A stretch of DNA of 64,000 bases, taken from contig NW_023501056.1 of the NCBI RefSeq assembly GCF_014066305.1, positions 274,501 through 338,500 of the forward strand, given 5' to 3'. Position numbers and translations under genes: made by a program. The notes under the pieces were generated by a model. That model did not search any database. It was not told where the DNA came from and saw nothing but the letters and a program-made list of their open reading frames with translations. This DNA is from Letharia columbiana. Taxonomy: Eukaryota > Ascomycota > Lecanoromycetes > Lecanorales > Parmeliaceae. The stretch's first letter is position 1. Every line of letters begins with the position of its first letter. Positions 22,505 to 36,326 of the stretch are shown here, piece after piece.

Positions 22505-22826
22505 CGCGTATTGCCCGTTTATCTGCTTGCTTCCTCTTGCCATTACATCTAATGCCTACCTGTATGACTAGACGCCTGGTACCTAGGATTTAAAAAATCC
22601 CCTCCATTCCGTGAGTTTGTAAGGTTCAAGGAGTAAAATTTTGTGTGCTTGAGGACGGGAGGATGGGTCCTTTTGTAGTGTTATGATGGTAACCGTAGTT
22701 TAGCCGAAGTTGAGGGCGCGTCACTTTTCAACATCAACAACATACCTTTCAGCAGAGACAAAAACTCGAAGTTGCCCTGCGGCCACGCACACATGAAAAA
22801 CCACAGATAACCCATGCCCTTTCATT
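22505..22826. promoter_or_regulatory. dynein heavy chain promoter and SVF1 3' region
   Basis: 322 bp between the SVF1 stop and the dynein start. It holds the SVF1 3' UTR and the dynein promoter. No further features are seen. Confidence 0.5.
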
Positions 22827-25800
22827 ATGGAGGTAGTCTCTCCAGGGCAAGGGGCCAATGGCCATCCGTCCTCCTCTCCTGGACCAGTAACCATTAATCC
22901 GAACCTGGTCGTACGATACCTTGTGGACCTTCTTGAAATAATACTAGGGGCCACTACAGAGGATCTAGAAAGCAAAGGGAGCATACTTTCGGAATTCAAA
23001 AAGAGTGATACGGTGCAGCGGTGTACACGCTTCGCTTCCGAATCGCAAGTCGCCCTCTATGTTCAGAAGGACGTCATCTCTCCAGATGTGCCTAACAGCA
23101 GGGCGAACGGCCATGTCTCATCCGGTATGCCACACGCCACATAATTACCTCGTGAAATAGCTGCTAAGTCTTCGATCCAGAACATGCAGGCCACTACGTC
23201 TACTCGCTGTCTTCGGAGATTTCAGTTTCCCCCAGCACAGTTGCTTCCGTGGCCCTCATGAAACGTCCGCAACCTATAGATCCACGGGTACCCCTTTCCA
23301 CACAAATACAGGTCATCAACCTACCCGGTGTCGCAACTTTGGACGAGAGCAGCACAATCCAAGGAAACCCATTCTCACCATACGAGATCCTCCATTCAAT
23401 GGTGCACTTAGCCTTGGCGCCATATTTCAATGCTTATACCCGGGGTCAAAAGTCGTTGGCGGGCAGCCACGACCGGTCCGATGCAGACGCAAAAACAGGC
23501 GTGCCTGGCACAAAGAAGAAGCTGGCAGAACTCGAGCTCAGCTTTTTGCATCTACAACAAAATGTTGAAATCCCTGAATTAGTGTTGTCTTTTCCCGATG
23601 TTGTTCAGGAAGCTCTCAATACAGCAGCTGCGAGGAATACCAAACCATCGATAGACGTGATACCCTCCCAGCTTCTGTCGGATACCAGATTTTTAAATGA
23701 CCTTCAAAACACAGTCAATAATTGGATCAAATCAATACAGGCAATCACGAAGATGTTTCGCGACCCTGATAGTGGCTCGGCTACTCAAGAAATCAACTAC
23801 TGGCTCTCTCTCGAATCCGCGTTGAAGAGCATCGACTTACAAACAAAGAATGATGGGGTACAACTCACGCTGGATATCCTACAACACGCAAAGCGCTATC
23901 AGGTCAAAGTCAGCTTTTATGCAGATACTGGACTAAAAGACGCCTTGGACATCGTCCAGAAGTACAATCAGTTGATGCGGGAGTTCCCTATAGATGATCT
24001 TCTGGCCTCGACTACATTGCAGAAAGTGCAGGATTCCTTGGACACCATATTCGGCCATCTTAACAGAAAGCTTCGATTCACCACATACCCCATCGCACGT
24101 GCTCTGCCCCTCGTTAACGCCATTTCCGGAGATCTCGATACTCAGCTCCACTCTCTTCTCCATGGTCGAACGCTCATGCACCTTGAGTTCAAGGACTTTG
24201 AAGCCGTGATGGATGTCGCAGAAAACATATGGATTACGTGGGACGAACATGCCAAAGACTTCACAAACGTAGCCCGAGAGCTCATGAGAAAGAGAGCCGA
24301 GAAATTCATGCCGATCAAAGTAGCTGGCCGCCATTTGAGAACACGGGATCGCATGAACTATATCAAGACATTTCGTGTCAACCACGAGCAATTGCAAAGG
24401 ACAATTGTCACTGTTCTGGGCAACAAAGGCTTGAGCAGTACCGCGCAAGATGAAGCAGATGGCGACCAAGTCGTTCTCGTGGAAGAAATTGGAGATGTTG
24501 ATGCGGTGCAAGAAGTAGCTCAAGCATACGCGGCTCTCAAAGACGTCGATGTTCTTGATGTGTCTGAGGAAGGAACGCAGATCTGGGTGCAAGCAGAGTC
24601 GACCTACAACGAGCGCACTTCAAGAGTAGAAAACTCCATCATCGCTCGCCTCAGAGATCGTCTAGCGACTGCTAAAGGGAGCGCAACAGAGATGTTTCGG
24701 GTCTTCTCGAAATTCAATGCCCTCTTTGTCCGACCAAAGATACGTGGAGCGATCGGTGAGTATCAATCTCAGCTCATGGATAATGTCAAGCATGACATTT
24801 CTGATCTACACGAACGCTTTAAGCAACAGTATGGTCATTCCGAAGCTCATGCCATGGCTCAGCTCCGGGACTTGCCTCCAATAGCGGGGGCCATCATATG
24901 GGCTCGTCAAATCGAAAGGCAACTCGATGGTTACATGAAAAAGGTGGAGCAGGTCCTAGGTCAGGATTGGGCTCTACAATCGGAAGGACAGAAGCTAGAA
25001 GCGGAAAGCACAATGTTCCGTCAGAAGCTTGACACCAGACCAATATTTGAGTCTTGGTTGCAAGATACTCAAAGAAGAAACATCTCAATTGGTGGTCGAC
25101 TTTTTGGCATCACTCGAAATCGCGCAATGGGAAACACACTGGAGCTTGCCATTAATTTTGATCCGCAAGTCATTGTGTTATTCAAAGAAGTAAGAAACCT
25201 GCTTTGGCTAAATTACCAGATCCCGCACGCAGTCAGCAGCATTTCGAAGGAGGCGAAGAGGGTCTATCCATACGCCGTTAGTCTCATGGAAAGCGTTCGA
25301 TCTCTGGCCCAGACGAGTCGTGTTATCGACTCCATGCCAAAAGTTTCCATGCTGCTAAGCGGTTATCAGAAGGAAATTCAAAACCTCATTCTCACAGGGG
25401 TGAATCTTAAGTGGGAATCTTTCGTGCACTCATACGACCTCCATGTGAAGCATGCCCCAGTGCTTGCGGGTGGCCCAGCAGCTCGGTCAGCTACTGCTGG
25501 TCGAAGCGAGAGCAAGCATGTGCAATTTGTACGTGATTTTGCTTCGACCACCTCGGTATTGCAGAGCAAGACTTCGGCTTTACAGATCATCTACGACAAC
25601 GTCCAGAACGCGATGAACGACCTGCAAACCTGCCCTTATGACGCACCAGCCTTTGGGGCGCGCTTAGAGACCATTCAAACAGCGGTCGATCAACTCAACT
25701 TGGAAAATTACACGAATCTGGCTTTCTGGGTCAGCGAGATGAACCAGACCATCGAGAATGTTCTCATCGAGCGTCTTCACAAGGCAATGCACGCCTGGGT

Positions 25801-28800
25801 CGAGACTTTCAATGCGTCCAGAACAGAAAAGGCCAACGACAATAGTGCTCGTAGACGAGCCCGAGTAGATCACGATGAAAACCCTAATGTGCCCCCACTT
25901 CGAGCACTAGTCCTTGAAGTATTGATGCGAAACCAAGTCGTCTACCTAGATCCTCCTATCGAGTCTACTCGTGCCAGCTGGCTGTCTCAGTTGCATGAAT
26001 GGCTTGCTGTGGCATGCAATTTGCCTATCATCATGTCTTCAAGATACGAGATGAAAATTAGCGTTAATGGTCCTGGCGCAATGATGTCACGCTTCACACA
26101 TCTTCCGAGCAGGTGCATAGATACTTTGTCCACAGTGTATCAAGTTATTGAGGACAAGATCCATGATATTTCTGGATACGTGGATAAATGGCTTCAGTTC
26201 CAGTCTTTGTGGGACCTCGAACCAGAGCACGTTTATGATATTCTAGGAGATGATTTGGCGAAATGGCTACAGCTTCTCCAGGAGATTCGCAAGACTCGTG
26301 AAACATTTGATACCTCTGAGTCAAGCAAGAGCTTTGGAACGGTGACAATTGATTATGAGCAGGTTCAGACAAAAGTCACCGGAAGATATGATCAATGGCA
26401 ACACGAAATACGCCTTAAGTTTGCAGGTAGACTAGGGAACAGGATGCGCGAGATCTACGCAGAAATCGAGAAAGCTCGAAGAGATCTTGAGGGACAATCG
26501 TTAGAAGCATCGTCTACCGCCCAAGCCGTCTCATTCATCACCGTTGTTCAGCAATGCAGAAGAAAGGTGGAGGTCTGGGAACCCGAGATTGAGATCTTTC
26601 GCCGAGGCCAGACACTTCTAAACCGCCAGCGTTATCAGTTCGCCAATGATTGGCTATTTGTTGATCAGGTTGACCATGAATGGACTGCACTGAATGAGAT
26701 CCTCGATCGCAAAATAAAGATCGTGGAAGACCAGACTGATGCACTGCGCGCGAAGATCTTGGCTGAGGACAAAGTTGTCGGCGAGAAAGTCGGCGACGTG
26801 ATAGCCAGCTGGAATGACGAGAAGCCGATATCTGGAAGCATCCCTCCAAACGAAGCGTCTGCCACGCTTGGCTCGTTCGAGACACGGCTTACGAACCTGC
26901 GCTCCGAGTCAGATATGGTGTTCAAGGCCAAAGAGGCCTTGAATTTGCCTGGTAATCCTGATACAGCGTTAGCTGCGATCTTAGAAGAGGTCCATGACTT
27001 CATGTCCGTATGGGCTGCTCTGTCAACCATTTGGAAGAGCCTGAACGATCTTCGTGATACCCTCTGGACCAGTGTGCAACCAAGAAAATTACGACAGTCA
27101 ATAGACAATCTCATCAAGATGACGAAAGATATGCCAAGCCGTATGCGACAATACGCTGCCTTTGAGCACATACAATCAGTTCTTCGGCAGCTCCTGAAAG
27201 AGAATCCTCTCCTCTCTGACATGAAATCAGAAGCAGTCCGTGAACGTCACTGGGTCAAAATCTACAAAGTCTTGAGGCCTGGAAAGAGATATTCGTCCGT
27301 CTCGATGAGCCTCGGAGATGTTTGGGATCTTCAGCTTGCTGCGAGCGAAGCAGTCATCCGGGACATTGTCGCTCAAGCGCAGGGAGAGATGGCGCTTGAA
27401 GAATTCCTCAAGCAAGTCCGTGACACCTGGCAGAGTTATTCTCTGGATCTGGTCAACTACCAGAACAAATGTCGTTTGATACGGGGCTGGGATGATCTGT
27501 TCGCCAGGTGCAGCGAGAACCTCAACTCTCTACAAGCAATGAGACATTCGCCATACTACAAGGAATTCGAAGAAGAAGCTTCATCCTGGGAAGACAAGCT
27601 CAACCGAGTACATGTCCTGTTCGATGTCTGGATCGATGTGCAAAGACAATGGGTCTACCTTGAAGGTGTTTTCACCGGCAACGCGGACATCAAGCATCTA
27701 CTTCCTGTTGAGTCTTCGCGCTTCCAAAACATCAACTCGGAGTTCTTTTCCGTGCTAAAGAAGGTCTACAAGTCGCCATTTGTACTGGACGTTCTCAACA
27801 TCTCCGGCGTGCAGAAGTCATTGGAGCGCCTGGCTGAGCTTCTCAACAAGATCCAGAAGGCCTTAGGAGAGTATCTCGAGCGTGAACGCATGTCTTTCCC
27901 CCGATTCTACTTCGTTGGTGACGAGGATTTGCTTGAGATCATCGGGAATAGCAATGACACCATAAGAATCTCAAAGCATTTTCGAAAGATGTTTGCAGGT
28001 CTATCTGGTCTACTAATGGACCAGGAATCTACAATCACAGGCTTTGTATCCAAGGAAGGCGAGCAAGTGCAGCTTAAGAGACCTATCTCACTGGTAAAGA
28101 CCCCCAAGATCAATGACTGGCTTGCAGCGCTAGAAAGCAATATGAAACTGTCCTTAGCTGAGCTTCTTGGAGAAGCTGTGCAGTCGTTTGGAGCACTGCT
28201 CGATAATTCTATGACCGGTGCCTCGTTTTTCAACGATTATGTCGCCACCTTCCCGGCTCAGATTGTTGTACTTGCAACGCAAGTAGTTTGGACTACCTCG
28301 GTCGACGCTGCTCTAGCTTCCGGCGGTGAACGTCTACAGTCCTTGTACGATGTATCGGACAAGCTCCTTGATCTTCTTGCATCAACCGTTCTAGGAGACC
28401 TTGACCTCTTGATGCGAAAGAAATGTGAGCACTTGATCACCGAATTTGTTCATCAGCGAGATGTCATTGCGAGACTCATGAGCACGAAAGCCTCGAGTGC
28501 AACGCATTTTTTGTGGCTCCTACAAATGCGTTACGTTTACAAGCCTGAAAGCGAGTTCGCTGATCGTCTACGGATCAAGATGGCCAACGCTGATCTCGTA
28601 TACGGCTTTGAGTACCTGGGAGTGCCTGAACGACTTGTCCGCACTCCATTGACTGATCGCTGTTTCCTCACCTGCACACAGGCTATGGCCCAGCGCTTGG
28701 GAGGATCTCCCTATGGCCCAGCGGGTACCGGCAAGACAGAGTCAGTCAAAGCTCTTGGTGTTCAACTTGGAAGGTTCACATTGGTTTTTAACTGTGACGA

Positions 28801-31800
28801 TACTTTCGATTTCCAGGCCATGGGCCGTATCTTTCTTGGGATATGTCAAGTTGGTGCGTGGGGATGTTTCGACGAGTTCAATCGATTGGAGGAGCGCATT
28901 CTCTCAGCCGTGTCTCAGCAGGTACAAAACATTCAATTAGGCTTAAAGAAAGGCATCGACACCGGCAATGCGCAAATCGAATTGGCCGGACGGCAATTCT
29001 CGGTGAACGCCAACACTGGAATTTTCATAACGATGAATCCAGGTTACGCAGGACGCTCAAATTTGCCCGACAACCTGAAGAAACTATTCCGTAGCGTGGC
29101 CATGTCAAAACCGGACAAAGAACTTATTGCCGAAGTCATGCTTTATTCTCAAGGCTTCAAACAAGCCAAACAGCTTTCGAAAAAAACCGTGCCGTTCTTT
29201 GACAGCTGCGCAGCTCAGCTGACAAAACAAGCCCATTACGATTTCGGTTTACGGGCTCTCAAGAGTGTACTCGTCAGTTCAGGCGGGCTCAAACGCACGA
29301 GGCTGACGACTCGGACGCAAAATTCCCAGGCAGAGGAAGAATTGGAGCCCCAGATCATTGTTCAGAGTATTCGAGAGACCCTTGCGCCAAAGTTGATCCG
29401 TGAGGATGTCGAGACAATGAAGCGAGTCGAAAAGGCAGCGTTTCCAGGCGTGAATTACGTATCTGCAGACCTGCAAGGATTGGAAGGTGCAATCAGAAAG
29501 GAAGCTGCTGAGAGAAACCTGGTAACAAATGAAACCTGGATGACAAAGATACTCCAGTTGTATCAAATCCAGGGCATTCATCACGGTGTCATGATGGTAG
29601 GTGACTCCGGTTCCGGCAAATCCGCAATATGGAAAGTCCTCATAAAAGCCCTCCAACGCATGGAAGGTACCGAAGGTGTATGGCATATAATTGACTCGAA
29701 AGTCATGTCAAAAGAAGCTTTGTACGGCAACCTTGACAGCACAACGCGTGAGTGGACCGATGGATTGTTTACCAGTATCTTGCGAAAGATAGTCGACAAT
29801 CTACGCGGAGAAGATTCTAAGAGACACTGGATCGTCTTTGATGGCGACGTAGATCCTGAGTGGGTAGAGAACTTGAACAGTGTGCTAGACGACAACAAGT
29901 TGCTAACCTTGCCAAACGGAGAACGCTTGAGCTTGCCGCCAAATGTCCGAATACTATTCGAAGTCGAGACTCTGAAGTATGCAACTCTCGCAACTGTGAG
30001 TCGTTGTGGTATGGTCTGGTTCAGTGATGATACTGTTACATCAGATATGCTAGTATCAAATTATCTTCAGGGTTTGCGAAGCACGGCATTTGATGAAGTC
30101 GACGAGGATAGCACTGGCCAGACGTCGGCAAACGCCTTAGGTCTACAGGAACAGGTCGCGGATCTACTCCAGCATTTCTTGGGAACCGAGCACCTTCTTG
30201 ACAATGCTTTGATGGAAGCACACAAGTACAGTCACATTATGCAATTCACAGAGATTAGGGCACTCAATACCCTGTTCTCGTTGCTAAACAAATCCTGCAG
30301 AACAATCATGGAGTACAATGCACAACACGAAGACTTTCCCCTCGAGCCAGACCAAGTCGAATCATTTACCTCTAAGAAGATGCTCCTTGCCTTGGTTTGG
30401 GCGCTGGTTGGAGATTGCCCGATTAGAGAACGGCGAGCTTTTGGCGAACACATCGCCGGCTTGATAACCTTTGATACTCCTCTGCTTAGCGACTCATCTT
30501 CGTTAATTGACTATGACGTCTCCCTTCCACGAGCAGAGTGGACACCTTGGCAGAACCAAGTGCCCAACGTCGAGATCAACACCCACTCAATCACCGACAC
30601 CGATGTTGTCATCCCCACACTTGATACAGTACGTCATGAGGACGTTCTCTACTCTTGGCTCGCAGAACACAAGCCCCTTGTCCTATGTGGCCCGCCAGGA
30701 TCCGGAAAGACTATGACGCTTTTCAGCGCCTTGCGTAAATTGCCAAACATGGAGGTAGTTGGGCTCAACTTCTCTAGCGCAACGACTCCAGATCTGCTGA
30801 TCAAAACATTTGACCAATACTGCGAGTACCGGAAAACTTTGAACGGTGTAGTCATGTCCCCAACCCAGATTGGTAAATGGCTTGTGTTTTTCTGTGATGA
30901 GATCAATCTTCCACTTCCTGACAAGTATGGGACCCAAAGAGCTATATCCTTCCTTCGACAGCTGGTTGAGCAGAATGGCTTTTGGAGAACATCAGACAAG
31001 ACCTGGGTCAGGCTCGAACGTATCCAATTCGTTGGAGCTTGCAATCCTCCAACTGATGCCGGACGTACACCAATGGGCGCACGGTTCCTAAGGCATGCTC
31101 CTCTAGTCATGGTCGACTATCCCGGAGAGGTCTCTCTTCACCAGATCTACGGCACATTTAACGGCGCTGTCTTGAAAATCATTCCCAACCTTCGTGGCTA
31201 CTCTGATCCACTTACCAAAGCAATGGTACAGCTCTACGTTGAATCACAGGCACGTTTCACGCCCAAAATTCAACCACATTATGTTTACTCGCCTCGAGAG
31301 CTGACAAGATGGGTTCGTGGGTTGTACGAAGCCATCAGACCGTTAGAGACTCTCTCAGTAGAAGGGCTGGTCCGGTTGTGGGCCCACGAGGCTTTGCGGT
31401 TGTTCCAAGACAGACTTGTAGCGGAGGATGAACGCAAATGGACTGATGACACCGTGCGGCGCATTGCATTAGAGCATTTCCCGAACATCGATGATGATGC
31501 AGCTTTGAAAGGCCCGATCCTCTACTCGAATTGGCTCTCCAAGAATTATGTCCCAGTAGGGCGTGAGCAGCTCAGGGATTTCGTCAAGGCAAGACTAAAG
31601 ACATTCTGCGAAGAAGAGGTGGATACGCCAATCATCCTATTCAATGATGTGCTTGAGCATGTGCTTCGTATTGATAGGGTTTTCCGTCAGCCCCAAGGAC
31701 ATCTCATTCTCATTGGCGTCAGCGGAAGTGGTAAAACAACACTCTCACGGTTTGTAGCTTGGATGAACGGACTCAAGGTCTTTCAAATAAGGGTGCACGG

Positions 31801-34800
31801 CAAGTACTCTGCAAGCGACTTTGACGATGACCTTCGGGATGTTCTTCGCCGTTCCGGATGCAAGGGCGAAAAGATTTGTTTTATCATGGACGAGTCTAAC
31901 GTCCTTGACTCGGGCTTCTTGGAGCGTATGAATACTTTACTCGCCAATGCTGAAGTTCCAGGTCTATTTGAAGGAGACGAGTTCGCAGCACTTATGACTG
32001 CCTGCAAGGAAGGCGCGCAGCGCCAAGGCCTACTCCTCGACTCCCAAGAAGAATTATACAAATGGTTCACTCAGCAGATAATCAAGAACCTGCACATCGT
32101 CTTTACGATGAATCCGCCAGAAGATGGCTTGTCCTCAAAGGCTGCAACGAGTCCAGCATTGTTCAATCGCTGCGTCCTGAATTGGTTTGGAGATTGGTCA
32201 GACCAAGCGCTCTTCCAAGTTGGATCAGAGCTTACTCAATCGGTTGATCTCGATCGTCCTGATTTCGTTGCGCCTGATAGCATTCCCGTTGCGTACGGCG
32301 ATCTTTCGCTCCCAGCTTCCCACCGCGATGCCGTGATTAATTCAATGGTCTACTTCCACCACTCTTTACATCGATTCAATCAACGTCTTCTAAAACAACA
32401 AGGCAAGAAGACCTTCCTTACGCCTAGGCACTTCCTCGACTTTGTCGATCAGTGTGTGCGGCTCTTCAACGAGAAGCGCGAGGACCTAGAAGAGCAGCAA
32501 CGACACCTTAATGTTGGCTTAGAGAAGCTAAGAGACACTGTGGCTAAAGTGAGGGACTTACGTGCAAGTCTGGCGCAAAAGAAGGTTCAGCTAGAGAAGA
32601 AGGACGCCGAGGCCAACGAGAAGCTGCAGCGAATGGTTGCCGATCAACGCGAAGCAGAACAACGCAAGTCTGCTTCTCTTAAAATCCAAGCCCACCTTGA
32701 TAAACAAGAAGAAGAGGTAGCGAAACGGAAAGAAGTGGTCAATGCTGATCTGGCAATGGCGGAGCCCGCTGTACTGGATGCCGCAGAAGCGGTCGGCAAT
32801 ATCAAGCGTCAACATCTGACCGAAGTGCGATCAATGGGAAATCCTCCAGCTGGCGTCAAGCTTGCTCTGGAGGCGGTATGCACCTTGTTGGGTCACAAAA
32901 TCGACAACTGGAAGACCATCCAGGCTATAGTGCGTAGAGACGACTTCATAGCTAGCATTGTTGGCTATGACAATGAGCGTCAAATGACCCGAAGTCATCG
33001 CATCAGGATGCAAAATGAATTCCTCTCTAAGGACGACTTTACCTACGAAAGAGTGAACCGTGCCAGCAAAGCTTGCGGACCCCTGGTTCAGTGGGTAGAG
33101 GCACAAGTCAACTTCTCAGATATCTTAGACCGTATAGGTCCTTTGCGTGAGGAGGCCGATCACCTCGAGGAGCAAGCCTTACAGACCAAAGCGGAAGCCA
33201 AGGCCATCGAGAACACCATCGTCAACCTCGAGAACAGCATCGCTACTTATAAGTCAGAATACGCTGCTCTCATTAGCGAAACACAATCCATCAAGTCAGA
33301 GATGTCCCGCGTTGAGAATAAGGTCAATCGAAGTGTTAAGCTGCTTGACAGTCTTTCTGCGGAGCGGACTCGGTGGGAATCAGGAAGCAAATCTTTCGAG
33401 ACGCAGATCAGCACCATCGTCGGTGATGTTTTGGTGGCGGCTGCATTCCTTGCCTACAGTGGTCTGTACGATCAACAGCTACGTAAAGCCATGGTTGATG
33501 ACTGGTTAGATCAATTGTCACAGTCAGGCATCAAGTACAAGATGCACAACCCTGTAACGGAGTATCTCTCACACGCAGACCAGCGCCTCAAGTGGCAAGA
33601 GCATGGCTTGCCAGTCGATGACCTCTGCACCGAGAATGCCATCATTCTGAAGCGCTTCAACCGTTACCCTCTAATCATCGATCCGTCAGGACGCGCTACA
33701 GAGTTTTTACAGAACGAAAGCAAAGAGCGCCAACTCACCGTTACCAGCTTCCTGGATGACTCCTTCATCAAGCAGCTTGAAAGTTCGCTCCGTTTTGGCA
33801 ACCCAATCTTGATTCAAGACGCAGAGCATCTGGACCCGGTCCTGAATCACGTGTTGAACAAAGAGTACCAAAAGACCGGCGGCCGAGTTCTGATCCAGCT
33901 TGGCAAGCAAGAGATCGATTTCTCACCTGCATTCAAGCTTTACTTATCGACACGAGACCCATCTGCTATGTTCCCTCCTGACATCTGCAGCCGAACTACT
34001 TTTGTAAATTTCACCGTGACGCAGAGTAGTCTTCAGACACAGTCATTGAACGATGTGCTCAAGTCTGAGAGGCCAGATGTTGACCAGAGGCGTACGAATC
34101 TTGTCAAGATGCAAGGCGAGTTCAGTACCCATCTACGCGGTCTCGAGAAACGCTTGCTTCAGGCTCTCAATCAGTCACGAGGCAACATTCTAGATGATGA
34201 CGTCGTCATCGAGACGCTGGAGACGCTTAAGAAGGAGGCTGGCGAGATATCGAAGAAGGTGGCAGAGACAGATGGTGTAATGGCTGAAGTCGAAACCATC
34301 ACCCAACAATACACCGCGGTTGCTCGCGCCTGCAGCGCTGTCTTTGCGGTTCTTGAGCAGCTACATCACTTAAATCACTTCTACCAGTTCTCGTTGCACT
34401 ATTTCATTGACATCTTCGATTCTGTCCTGCACAATAATGCGAATCTCCGAGCGCTTAAAGACTACACGGCAAGAGGGGATGTCATCCTGCGTGATCTCTT
34501 CATCAACACCTACCGGAGAACATCATTGAGTCTACTGCAGAGAGATCGCGTTACCTTTGCGATGCTTCTTGCTCAAGCCTCACCATACCCGATGGACAAA
34601 AGTCTCATCGAGAGTATCTTGAATCCAGGAATAGAGGGCAACGACGTATCAACCAACGGTAGTCTTTGGACAGACGCTCAAGCCAAAGCTGCTCGTCTTC
34701 TGCCTCTGAAGCCTTTCATCTCCGATATCTCTGACAAGAATTGGGACCGCTTCTGTACCGAAGAGTTAGCCGAGAATTTTGTGCCAAGGGTCTGGGACGA

Positions 34801-36025
34801 TGGGACAAGCATCCTGGATCGGCACCTTCGATCGCTTTTGTTGGTCAAGTTATTCAGGCTCGATCGTTTCGTACCAGCAGCCGAGAAGTTTGTCGTAGCC
34901 GTGTTCGGCGAATCTGTATTCGAGGCCACTAGCGACCTGCAAGAAGTTGTGAGCCAAGTCACACCAAAAACTCCCATCGCGCTAAGCTCTAGCCCTGGAT
35001 TCGATGCAAGCTATAAGGTCGAAAATCTGGTCGAGAAAACGAAAGCTCAGTGTTCCTACATTGCTATGGGCTCCATCGAAGGCGTTGCCAGTGCGGACAA
35101 GGCTATCAGTAATGCAGCTGCCACAGGAAATTGGGTGCTCATCAAGAACGTACATCTTGCGCCGATATGGCTGCAGAGTCTGGAAAAAAGACTTGGCTCG
35201 CTGAAACCGCATCCTGAATTCCGCGTATTCCTTTCCATGGAAACAAGTCCTAAGATATCCGTCAACCTGTTGCGAGCTTCCAGAGTGTTGATGTATGAAC
35301 AGCCGGCAGGAGTGCGAGCGAATATGAGAGATTCCTTGTCAACGCTGTCTATCCGAGCCGTTCAGCAACCAAGAGAAAAAGCAAGGCTATATCTACTACT
35401 TTCTTTTCTGCACGCGGTGATTCAGGAACGACTGCGCTACGCACCAACTCTGGGATGGAAGGGTTTCTGGGAGTTCAATGACAGCGATGTAAGTAGTCTC
35501 CAATTTGCTAGATCGTGCCATCATACTAATGAGCCGCAGTACGAATGCGCGGCTTACATCATCGACACGTGGATGGATGCTGTTGCAAACGGAAGGACAA
35601 ACATCGCCCCTGTTAAAATCCCCTGGGATCTTATTCGGACTCTCATCACAGAGACATATGGCGGAAAGGTCGACGATGAAGCGGACTTCAAGCAGCTATC
35701 TCAGCTTGTGAACAGCTTCTTGACACCGGAGGCCTTTGAGCATGATCACAAGCTTGTCAGAGGGGCGCCAAGAGAGGAGGCAGAGTTTTACAGTGAAGGG
35801 GATGGAAGTCTGATTGTTCCCGAGGGGAACGAAATGAAGGATTTCATGGAGTGGGTAAATCGCTTGCCTGAGCGTGAACCTCCTACGTACCTTGGATTAC
35901 CAGCAAATGCGGAGAAGCTACTGCTTGTGGGTCATGGACGCAATATACTTGCGAACTTGGCCAAAATTACCGAGATACTGGATGAGACGGAGCAGCTGAC
36001 AGAAGAAGCCGAGAGGCAGAGTTGA
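22827..36025 (+). CDS. nudA: cytoplasmic dynein heavy chain
   Basis: Minus-end-directed microtubule motor that moves nuclei, endosomes and vesicles in hyphae. Three exons: 22827-23124, 23190-35488 and 35540-36025, for 4,360 residues, the usual size of filamentous-fungal cytoplasmic dynein. The N-terminal tail binds intermediate chains. Four nucleotide-binding P-loops follow: GPAGTGKT at about residue 1942 (AAA1, with Walker B CFDEFNR), GDSGSGKS at 2237, GPPGSGKT at 2600 (with CDEINLP) and GVSGSGKT at 2942. The coiled-coil stalk and microtubule-binding domain lie around residues 3200-3480, before AAA5, AAA6 and the C-terminal domain. The last intron (35489-35539) is 51 nt, has no stop and keeps the frame, so it hides inside one long ORF. 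It is called because its donor is GTAAGT, its branch TACTAAT and its acceptor CCGCAG, and removal restores [16 protein letters not shown]. Confidence 0.97.
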
Positions 36026-36326
36026 GAGAGTCGCTGCAGCTACTTGAGACAGCATATTTCGTTCGTTGTACATTGTGCACTACTACGTCCAGCGTTTTGG
36101 CGAGCATTGGGGGCGTTGTTCCACAAGCAGGGAAAGGCCGAGAATGATAGTTGCATTGTATCGGCGTTGTAATCAGAGCGTGTTTCGGCGGATATACCCC
36201 TTGCTTTTCCATCTTATGTACTTCACCTTCATACTACTTTCAAAGCACATAGCTTCCATTAAAACCCAATCGCAAAGGTGCTCTTGGTTTGCCCCATGCT
36301 CAGAGATATTGTGTGAATTGCTTGTT
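36026..36326. other. convergent spacer between dynein and the WD40 gene
   Basis: 301 bp between two stop codons, presumably both 3' UTRs. Nothing else is recognised. Confidence 0.5.
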
